Shown here piece after piece: positions 8,501 through 12,958 of a stretch of 12,958 bases of DNA (the stretch's first letter is position 1; each line of letters opens with the position of its first letter). The notes below the pieces were generated by a model that made no database searches, was not told the origin of the DNA, and saw nothing but the letters and a program-made list of their open reading frames with translations. Location of the stretch: NCBI GenBank assembly GCA_900290385.1, contig OMSV01000134.1:14137-27094 (forward strand). The letters are read 5' to 3'. This stretch comes from Syntrophobacter sp. SbD2 (GTDB lineage: Bacteria > Desulfobacterota > Syntrophobacteria > Syntrophobacterales > Syntrophobacteraceae). The position numbers were made by a program, and so were the translations under genes.

Positions 8501-9505
8501 ACCGTATATGCGCGCAAGGGAAGGGTTGGCCATGATGAATCGCCCGTCTCCAGTGGCCTGAAAAATACCTTCGGCGGCATTTTCGAAAATAGAGCGGTAA
8601 CGTTCTTCCGCCGACTGCAAATGAGTAAACAGCATTGCGCCCTGGAGGGCCGCTGCGGCGGTGCTGACAAGAATATTCAAACCCTTTACCTGCCCCAGCG
8701 TGAAGGTGTGGCGTCTTGTGGTATTGGCGTTCAGGACCCCGACAAGCTTGCCTCCCGCAAGCATCGGCATCGAAACGGCGGAGACGATGTCAGTGCGAGG
8801 GTGAAGGGGGGCAAAGCGCGGATCGTTGACCTCGCCCTCCAACCTGACCGGCTCGTGGCACTGGGCCACCCACCCGGCGATTCCCTTACCGAAGAGGACC
8901 CGTTTGCCCAGGAGTTCATCGCGCCGCTTACCCAGCACAGCGGCCACATAGATCCCATCGCCCTCGTCCGTGGGCAGCATGAGGGACACCTCGTCGGCAT
9001 CCAGTTGTTTGAGCGCGGCTTCAGCGGCCTTGTTCACAAGGATGTTGAGGTCAAGGGAATACGCTATGGTCTGGCCCAGCTCGAAAACGGCCAGCGTCTC
9101 CCGTAACTGAACGTTTTCCATCCTGAGCCTGCGCACCTCAGCCGCGCGAGCCAGCACCGGCAGAAGCGCATGCTGTTTGAGCGGCTTGAGGACATAATCG
9201 AGCGCCCCTATCTTCATGGCTTCCACGGCCGTTTGCACCGTGCCCTGACCGGTCATCACGATGCCGGCCAGATGCGGGTCGATTTCGAGCGCCGCCCGCA
9301 GCACCACAACCCCGTCCATATCCGGCATGATCAAATCGGTCAGGAGCAGTTCAAAATTCTGCGTTTCGAGCGCTTTCAGGGCATCGCTGCCCGACGTGAA
9401 GGCGGCCGCCTCATAACCCTGCGCCGTAAGGGAGGAGCACAGGGCGTTGGCCAACTCGACTTCATCGTCCACGATGAGCACGCGGCCCAGCTTCTGCTCT
9501 GTCAT
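5585..9505 (-). CDS. Hybrid sensor histidine kinase, REC-GAF-PAS(x5)-HisKA-HATPase-REC
   Basis: The 1306-residue protein has receiver domains at both ends. REC1 (about 7-120) has D14/D15, phosphoacceptor Asp57 (LLTDLIMPDMDG) and Lys107. A coiled segment leads to a GAF domain (about 137-295). Five PAS/PAC units follow, at about 300-420, 425-545, 550-672, 674-795 and 797-917, four of them ending in DITERK/DISARK-type signatures. HisKA has His940 in AGGIAHDFNN; HATPase has the N-box MNLCTNAGHAM (1050-1060), SDTGCGMD (1098-1105) and GTGMGLSLVHGIV (1125-1137). REC2 (1183-1300) has D1189/D1190, Asp1235 and Lys1285. No membrane segment is visible, so it is a cytosolic sensor. The start at 9505 is followed at once by the receiver; GGGG lies upstream. 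The stop is TAG at 5585-5587, immediately adjacent to the ATG of the REC-HD-GYP gene, its likely phosphorelay partner. The ligand is not deducible from the sequence. Confidence 0.93.
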   Translation of the reverse strand: MTEQKLGRVLIVDDEVELANALCSSLTAQGYEAAAFTSGSDALKALETQNFELLLTDLIMPDMDGVVVLRAALEIDPHLAGIVMTGQGTVQTAVEAMKIGALDYVLKPLKQHALLPVLARAAEVRRLRMENVQLRETLAVFELGQTIAYSLDLNILVNKAAEAALKQLDADEVSLMLPTDEGDGIYVAAVLGKRRDELLGKRVLFGKGIAGWVAQCHEPVRLEGEVNDPRFAPLHPRTDIVSAVSMPMLAGGKLVGVLNANTTRRHTFTLGQVKGLNILVSTAAAALQGAMLFTHLQSAEERYRSIFENAAEGIFQATGDGRFIMANPSLARIYGYGSPEELIAEVTDIASQLYAYPEQRAEFKRQLYEQGSVAGFEVQFRRRDGAKIWVTINAARKFDEDRCLTYYEGAVEDITERKRAEDMLRENKAFLATLLNAIPVPVFYKDSEGRYLGFNRAFEEFFGNTSDQLIGKSVFDIHPMELAEVYHAKDAELLQNPGTQIYDSQVKDACGALHDVVIHKATFMDTAGSVLGLIGAILDITERKQTEQALQESEDRFRLLVENAPDAIFVQTQGLFAFVNPSALKLLGAATKDQLTGSPVLERIHPSCHEIAEERMRFLKTEKRQAALSEQKYITFDGTVVDVETSAVPITYEDNDGALVFVRDISARKQVEDALRESEERYRRVIENMEDVFFRTNERGEIVMASPSAAGILGYDSIGAVQGMQVESLWMYPDERARFLRALREDGVVRDYEITLKKKDGSPLFVSTTSTFRKDDRGKILGIEGVIRDITERKRAEEERMRLATVIEQTAEAIIITDTNWIIDYVNPAFTAMAGYEGTEAIGEHLRILKSDKHDRAFYRAIRKTLTEGHVWSGRLTNKKKDGSFYESEVTASPIRNQSGAVINYVSIHRDITGQMKLEKDLRQAQHMEAIGTLAGGIAHDFNNILGIILGYADLELIESAGSDESRDRVEHLRKAALRARDLVRQILTFSRTHEQERLPMQVGPLLKEALKLLRSALPSTIEIRQKIDLTVDDGDLISADATQIHQVIMNLCTNAGHAMREKGGILDVSMSNVHFGPRDSARPPELPPGSYVRICLSDTGCGMDDKVMERIFEPYLTTKGVGEGTGMGLSLVHGIVQSHGGAITVVSEPGAGSTFCVFFPAGVKEVEIKPDAVPEGIPMGRECILFVDDEPELALLGKQALERFGYTVFSTVDPVEAFEAFRAAPDKFDLVVTDQTMPNMTGMELAAELRQIRPNIPVILCTGYSELVTEQNMRAADIQEVMMKPLIMHEAGRITRRVLDREGRG

Positions 9506-9506
9506 G

Positions 9507-9694
9507 TCAATCGTCCCCGTTCAGGATCGTCAGCGTGCCGCCCTTAGGCATGGCGTCGCCGGCGTTGGCGATCAGGTTAAGGAAAAGCTGGCGCAGGTGC
9601 TGCCGGTCGCCCTGGATGATCGGCAGTTCATCTGCGAATTCGCGCACGACCGAGATGCGTTGCTTGCGAAGGTGGTAATGGATAAACTCCAGAT
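9507..9694 (-). pseudogene. Fragment of a second histidine kinase (start of the HATPase domain including the N-box)
   Basis: Reading the minus strand from about 9694 to the TGA at 9507-9509 gives roughly 61 residues with kinase character: HLRKQRISVVREFADELP, then GDRQHLRQLFLNLIANAGDAMPKGGTLTI, which is the N-box region of a HATPase domain. It then ends abruptly as LNGDD-stop, before the G1 and G2 boxes. There is no HisKA domain and no start codon; a TGA lies in frame at about 9706-9708. The fragment is therefore truncated at both ends. Its stop is one base from the start of the intact hybrid kinase (TGA-C-ATG), so it probably was the preceding gene of that operon. The left part of the gene meets the recombinase remnant at about 9695-9760. 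Confidence 0.8.
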
Positions 9695-9760
9695 TTATCG
9701 CAAATCATTGGAGCATTTACTAGTATTTTCTTCTATCGATATAAACGCTCTTTTTTCAAA

Positions 9761-10220
9761 ACTGACACGGCAAAAGCGAAAATCACGCGTGAACGTCGGG
9801 CCGGGACGTTCGCCGCCTGGTGCGCCAGGCGCGGCATAAACGAGCTTAACCAGGTACTCGCCTTTCATGTCGCGGCCTACATCGAGGAGTTGCAGAAGAA
9901 AATCGCAGCACCCTCGGTCAAGCTGCAGCTCGCTGCGACCCGGATGCTTTTCGACTGGCTGGTGGTCGGCCAGGTCCTGCCGGTCAACCCGGCGAACTCG
10001 GTCAAGGGTCCCAAACATGTCGTCAAAAAAGGAAAGACCTCTGTCCTTTCTGCCGTTGAAGCCCGCGAGCTGCTTGACTCCATAGATACTTCTTTCCCTA
10101 TTGGCCTTCGTGACCGGGCCCTGAACGGAGTATTTGCGAAACGGCGGAAAGCTTGAGGTGGCCCAGCAGATGGCCAACTGCGAATCCGCCCGCATCACGG
10201 GCCTATATGACCGCAGAAAC
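9761..10220 (+). pseudogene. Tyrosine recombinase (phage integrase/Xer-like) remnant with internal deletion of the catalytic domain
   Basis: Two reading frames carry matching pieces of one integrase. The first (frame of 9890, open to 10156) reads RAGTFAAWCARRGINELNQ, then FHVAAYIEELQKK, LFDWLVVGQVLPVNPA, GPKHVVKKGKTSVLSAVEA and GLRDRAL at about 10103-10123: the N-terminal SAM-like core-binding domain and the start of the catalytic domain. The second frame, from 10131, reads YLRNGGKLEVAQQMAN, then CESARITGLYDRRN, ending at 10220: the C-terminal block with the probable nucleophile Tyr at 10206-10208. The middle of the catalytic domain, roughly 120-130 residues with the first Arg, Lys and the HxxR box, is missing at the 10124-10131 join. 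There is no start codon, and similarity stops at 10220. The protein is not functional. The active-site block also has Cys where His is usual (ANCESA). It marks an old mobile element. Confidence 0.85.
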
Positions 10221-10400
10221 GAACCAACACAGCCCTTGAGAAATGGGGCGCCAAAATCTTTGCTATTTTCGAATCATTTGTTTACTGAGTCGCTGAAAAC
10301 TGGACTCTTTCGAAATTGGCAAGTAACTATGATGCAAATAAGGGCTGCCCCGCGCCCCTCGCGATGTAAAAATTTGAGGTTTTGGCATGCGATGAAGCTT

Positions 10401-10428
10401 CTCTCTTCACCCACCTCTCTTCACCCGT
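10401..10428. repeat. Imperfect tandem 14-bp repeat, two copies
   Basis: CTCTCTTCACCCAC at 10401-10414 is followed directly by CTCTCTTCACCCGT at 10415-10428, identical in 12 of 14 positions. The strand bias is strongly pyrimidine on the plus strand. Confidence 0.7.
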
Positions 10429-10438
10429 CACCGCCTTT

Positions 10439-10474
10439 TTGCCGCTTCTATTGCCGCTTCCGGTTGCCGTTTGG
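10439..10474. repeat. Three imperfect tandem units beginning TTGCCG
   Basis: TTGCCGCTTCTA (10439-10450), TTGCCGCTTCCGG (10451-10463) and TTGCCGTTTGG (10464-10474) follow one another without gaps. The spacing of 12 and 13 bp and variable ends suggest slippage rather than a protein-coding repeat. Confidence 0.65.
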
Positions 10475-10663
10475 CAGGGCTAAATCTGTGTGTGGCATAA
10501 TGGTGTCGGATTGGGACGAATCGAGGAATTTGACATTTCGAGCTCTGATGTTTGAAAAATGGACAGGCGATCGCGTTTCGGGTTTCCAAAGCTCAGGCAG
10601 GAAACGTGCAGAACCAAGCGAGGACCGAAGTTATACCGATTTGCGTTCAAGATAAGGTGATTT

Positions 10664-10732
10664 GGGAGGGCTTAAGCCCTCCCCTACGGCCTACCTCGGG
10701 GCCGATCGGCAGGGGCGGGGTTACCCCCCCGC
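10664..10732. repeat. Cluster of three GC-rich palindromes
   Basis: A perfect 20-bp palindrome occupies 10664-10683 (half-site GGGAGGGCTT and its exact complement). A perfect 10-bp palindrome GCCGATCGGC lies at 10701-10710. A stem of GCGGGG (10715-10720) with CCCCGC (10727-10732) can form around a six-base loop. No T-run follows, so this is not a standard intrinsic terminator. The density of palindromes resembles REP-like or small non-autonomous elements, but copy number elsewhere in the genome is unknown. Confidence 0.65.
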
Positions 10733-10764
10733 TCGATCTTGAGGCTTCGCTAGGCGGACGCGCG

Positions 10765-10800
10765 GTGGACGAAGTGGACATGGTGAACGAGGTGGACCTC
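10765..10800. repeat. Four tandem 9-bp units of the GTGGACGAR type
   Basis: The units are GTGGACGAA, GTGGACATG, GTGAACGAG and GTGGACCTC, contiguous and in register. The two 18-bp halves agree at 14 of 18 positions. The array would read VDEVDMVNEVDL if translated, but the surrounding frame has no coding character. Confidence 0.7.
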
Positions 10801-10868
10801 CGTCAGGCGCACACCCCGACGCACTGTGGACGCCGCCGCAGCGCCACGTAGATTTCGAGGCCCGCCAT

Positions 10869-10939
10869 GTATCACTTGATACTTTCTTGAACACAACTTG
10901 GTATTAGAACAGCGTATCAGCGTGCTTGAAGAAAGTATC
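10869..10939. repeat. Nested inverted repeats upstream of the sigma-54 activator gene
   Basis: GTATCA-CT-TGATAC at 10869-10882 is a perfect inverted repeat with a 2-bp centre. In addition GATACTTTCTT (10878-10888) has an exact inverted copy AAGAAAGTATC at 10929-10939, 40 bp further on, and GTATCA recurs at 10914-10919. The first site has the size and symmetry of a dimeric regulator operator; the two 11-bp arms could also form a long hairpin. They lie about 95-165 bp before the predicted -10 box of the downstream gene. Confidence 0.6.
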
Positions 10940-11031
10940 CGGATGGTGATGGTCGGCTTCCAAGACCCATGATCGCCTTTTCGCGGCTTTGCGTGAAACC
11001 TTCTATTTCTATCTCAAAATCCCGGTACGAA

Positions 11032-11060
11032 TTCCTATTTTCGGCGATCTCAAGTATAAT
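11032..11060 (+). promoter_or_regulatory. Candidate sigma-70-type promoter of the sigma-54 activator gene
   Basis: A perfect TATAAT is at 11055-11060. The best partner 17 bp upstream is TTCCTA (11032-11037), which matches the -35 consensus in only 3 of 6 positions. Transcription from about 11067 would leave a 22-nt leader containing the GGGGG ribosome site (11076-11080), which agrees with the start chosen at 11089. Confidence 0.4.
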
Positions 11061-11088
11061 GAGCCTCCTGGAAAAGGGGGCTGATGAC

Positions 11089-12864
11089 ATGTTGGATATG
11101 AAGATGCAATCGGACGATCGGTTTGGCGCCGATATTTCCCTTCTTCAGTCGATTCTGGACTCCCTGGTTGTCGGAATCGTCTCGATTGACCTCGAGGGTG
11201 AAATCACCGTCTTCAATGAAGCTGCCGCCCGGCTCATGGGTGTTCCCAGGGAGCAGGCCCTGGGCAGACATCTTCTTGCCGTAATCCCTAACGCCGGCCT
11301 CATAAACGTGCTGCGAACGGGCGAGCCCGAGATGGGCCGCACGCAGTTGATCGGCCAGCGCACCGTGCTCACAAACCGCTCCCCGATCATTCACAGCGGG
11401 GTGATGATAGGCGCGGTCTCCCAGTTCCAGGACATAACGGAAATGGAGAAGATCTCGCGGGAACTCGACTCCACCAAGACGATCGTGCGCACCCTCGAGG
11501 AAATCCTGTCGGGCGCCGGAGAGTGGATGGTGGTCGTTGATGCAAACGGTGTCATCACCATGATGAGCGAGCATTACGCAAAGTTTAACGGGTCCACCCT
11601 CTCCCAGGCCGTGGGACGGCATGTGACCGAAGTTATCGAGAACACCCGCATGCATATTGTGGCCCATACCGGCGTGGCCGAAATGGGGGAAAAGCAGACC
11701 ATCAGAGGCCGGGAGCTGATAGTGAACAGGGTCCCGCTGATGGATGCAGACCGGGTGGTGGGGGCCTACGGACGTGTAGTTTTCAAGGATGTGGAGCAAC
11801 TCTATGAACTCGCCTCCAAGCTCAAGGTGCTCGAATCGAAGGTAAAGTATTATGAAAAAGAGCTGACCCAGCTACGTGGGGCACGCTACACCCTGGCCAG
11901 CATTGTTGGTTCCGGACAGGCGATCAGCGCCGCCAAACTTGAAGCCCTGAGGGCCAGCCGGACCGATTCAACGGTGCTTGTTTTTGGAGAAACCGGGACG
12001 GGCAAGGAACTTTTCGCGCACGCCATCCACGCAGAGAGCCAACGTCGCAGCGGGCCTTTTATCAAGCTTAATTGCGCGGCCGTTCCCGGCGAGCTTCTCG
12101 AATCTGAGCTTTTCGGTTATGAGGAGGGCGCGTTCACGGGCGCCAAGAGGGGCGGCAAACCCGGAAAATTCGAAATGGCCCAGGGGGGCACATTCTTTCT
12201 CGATGAGATCGGCGATATGCCCCAGACTATGCAGGTCAAGCTTTTGCGCGTCCTGCAGGAACGCGAGGTCGAACGGGTCGGCAGTACGGTGACCCGTCCG
12301 GTTGACATCCGCATTATCGCGGCAACCGCAAGTTCGCTGGAAGATCTGGTAAATGAGGGAAGCTTCAGAGCAGACCTATACTACCGAATTCACGTGATCC
12401 CGATTCGAGTACCACCCCTCAGGGAAAGGCGGGAAGATATCGAAGCTATAGCCGATAACTTCCTGGCCAGGCTATCAAACGACACAGGTGAGATCAAAAC
12501 AATGATTTCACCCGAACTTATGGAAGCGCTCAAATCCTATGGCTGGCCGGGCAATGTGCGCGAATTGCAAAACGTGCTCGAACGGGCCGCCGCTATGACC
12601 AGGGGACAAACGCTTTTGCCCGAACACGTTCCCGAGTACCTTTTGCGCTCAATCCCTAAGCTGCGAGCCGGCATGGCGCCATGCACTCTTGCACACGCCA
12701 GGGCCGAGGCGGAACGCAAAACCATTGTTGCGGCCCTTGAGGCTGCGGCGGGAAACAAGACAAGGGCAGCCTCCATCCTGCAGATACATCGCGTGAAGCT
12801 CTATGAGAAGATGAAGCGGCACGGGATCCCGCATATAACCAATAAGGTACATGTACCAAATTAA
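11089..12864 (+). CDS. Sigma-54-dependent transcriptional activator with two N-terminal PAS domains, AAA+ core and Fis-type DNA-binding domain
   Basis: The 591-residue product is a bacterial enhancer-binding protein. PAS1 covers about 15-120, with QFQDITEMEK at its end, and PAS2 about 130-235; a coiled linker at 237-265 follows. The AAA+ domain (about 270-500) has Walker A GETGTGKE (300-307), the sigma-54 contact loop GAFTGA (347-352), Walker B GGTFFLDE (366-373), arginine residues R427 and R433 in FRADLYYR, and the YGWPGNVREL block (484-493). A Fis-type helix-turn-helix lies at about 540-580 (NKTRAASILQIHRVKLYEKM). All residues needed for ATP hydrolysis and sigma-54 remodelling are present. 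There is no receiver, so control is probably through PAS ligand or redox binding. I chose ATG 11089 because GGGGG lies 8 nt upstream and TATAAT at 11055-11060 would otherwise be inside the gene; longer readings from 10969 or 11059 lack ribosome sites. No target promoter of the TGGCAC-N5-TTGC type was found in the window, so its regulon lies elsewhere. Confidence 0.93.
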   Translation: MLDMKMQSDDRFGADISLLQSILDSLVVGIVSIDLEGEITVFNEAAARLMGVPREQALGRHLLAVIPNAGLINVLRTGEPEMGRTQLIGQRTVLTNRSPIIHSGVMIGAVSQFQDITEMEKISRELDSTKTIVRTLEEILSGAGEWMVVVDANGVITMMSEHYAKFNGSTLSQAVGRHVTEVIENTRMHIVAHTGVAEMGEKQTIRGRELIVNRVPLMDADRVVGAYGRVVFKDVEQLYELASKLKVLESKVKYYEKELTQLRGARYTLASIVGSGQAISAAKLEALRASRTDSTVLVFGETGTGKELFAHAIHAESQRRSGPFIKLNCAAVPGELLESELFGYEEGAFTGAKRGGKPGKFEMAQGGTFFLDEIGDMPQTMQVKLLRVLQEREVERVGSTVTRPVDIRIIAATASSLEDLVNEGSFRADLYYRIHVIPIRVPPLRERREDIEAIADNFLARLSNDTGEIKTMISPELMEALKSYGWPGNVRELQNVLERAAAMTRGQTLLPEHVPEYLLRSIPKLRAGMAPCTLAHARAEAERKTIVAALEAAAGNKTRAASILQIHRVKLYEKMKRHGIPHITNKVHVPN

Positions 12865-12866
12865 CT

Positions 12867-12891
12867 ACACTGCGAGCAGAAGCAGCAGTGT
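12867..12891 (+). terminator. Hairpin after the sigma-54 activator gene, possible terminator
   Basis: ACACTGC (12867-12873) and its exact complement GCAGTGT (12885-12891) enclose an 11-base loop, starting 3 bp after the TAA. There is no T-run behind it, so an intrinsic terminator of the standard type is not supported. A perfect GGTACATGTACC palindrome (12846-12857) also overlaps the last codons of the gene. The remaining 67 bases to the window edge show no gene. Confidence 0.35.
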
Positions 12892-12958
12892 GCCCATTCC
12901 TTAGAGCTACAGGCAATTTAGCCATTTCAGTTGTGTACCTTTTTAGATACATATTCTT

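Larger units (their letters stand above)
10221..11031 (+). other. Intergenic stretch without a credible gene; repeat- and palindrome-rich
   Basis: No reading frame here resembles a protein family, has a ribosome site with a sensible start, or keeps coding-like composition. The left part (10221-10400) looks like unremarkable decayed sequence after the recombinase remnant. The middle holds pyrimidine-rich short repeats, then GC-rich palindromes and 9-bp repeats. The right part (10869 onward) is AT-richer with inverted repeats and leads to the promoter of the sigma-54 activator. The individual elements are listed separately. Confidence 0.7.

Noticed and set aside
7949..9106. 385-residue plus-strand reading frame
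   Set aside because: Antisense of the GAF/PAS part of the hybrid kinase; composition follows that gene's codons.
9695..10198. 167-residue minus-strand reading frame
   Set aside because: It is the antisense of the recombinase remnant, with no family resemblance or ribosome site; the plus strand gives recognisable integrase blocks.
10383..10398. Possible -24/-12 (sigma-54) promoter TTGGCA...AAGC
   Set aside because: The GG-to-GC spacing is 11 instead of 10 and the second half does not read TTGC.
10765..10800. Possible CRISPR array
   Set aside because: The units are 9 bp and contiguous, with no spacers and no cas genes.
10552..10851. 99-residue plus-strand reading frame covering the palindromes and repeats
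   Set aside because: It has no ribosome site or recognisable domain, and its sequence is dictated by palindromic and tandem-repeat DNA.
11050..11799. 249-residue minus-strand reading frame
   Set aside because: Antisense to the PAS domains of the sigma-54 activator; no motif of its own.

Overview
The window reads as chromosomal DNA of an anaerobic, GC-moderate proteobacterium, most plausibly a Desulfobacterota (delta-proteobacterial) lineage close to the syntroph/sulfate-reducer groups. The basis is family resemblance only: a cytoplasmic bis-MGD molybdoenzyme paired with an FmdE-like protein, a very long multi-PAS hybrid histidine kinase, a two-component HD-GYP protein and a PAS-containing sigma-54 activator. 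No 16S or other marker gene is present, so the assignment is an inference.

Layout, left to right. (1) Positions 1-1559, minus strand: the proline-biosynthesis pair proB-proA (proA cut by the left edge), with a good sigma-70-type promoter and an exact 14-bp tandem repeat upstream. (2) Positions 1719-4363, minus strand: a two-gene operon of a molybdopterin oxidoreductase (acetylene hydratase/formate dehydrogenase-like) and an FmdE-like zinc-finger protein whose start codon overlaps the oxidoreductase stop codon; a TTGCTA-17-TAAAAT promoter precedes it. (3) Positions 4571-9505, minus strand: a signalling operon of a 1306-residue hybrid kinase (REC-GAF-5xPAS-HisKA-HATPase-REC) followed with zero spacing by a REC-HD-GYP response regulator. 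The latter carries an in-frame TAG exactly where the family normally has a glutamine, so its GYP half is cut off. (4) Positions about 9507-10220: a scar made of a fragment of another histidine kinase (minus strand) and a decayed tyrosine recombinase (plus strand) that has lost most of its catalytic domain. (5) Positions 10221-11031: about 800 bp without a credible gene, carrying short tandem repeats, GC-rich palindromes, four 9-bp GTGGAC-type repeats and AT-richer inverted repeats. (6) Positions 11089-12864, plus strand: a two-PAS, AAA+ and Fis-type sigma-54-dependent activator with all catalytic motifs, then a short tail with a hairpin.

How the parts may work together: the hybrid kinase probably senses small ligands or redox state in the cytosol through GAF/PAS domains and passes phosphate to the adjacent REC-HD-GYP protein, lowering cyclic-di-GMP. 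The recombinase scar appears to have removed an upstream partner kinase and the original promoter region of this operon, and the TAG codon would disable the output enzyme, which together suggest a signalling module under decay, unless the stop is read through or is a sequencing error. The molybdoenzyme/FmdE pair is the most metabolically interesting unit: one iron-sulphur cysteine is replaced by aspartate, and the FmdE partner lacks the usual His/Cys pair of its N-terminal motif. I see no CRISPR array, tRNA, rRNA or complete mobile element, and no clearly new defence or biosynthetic system.
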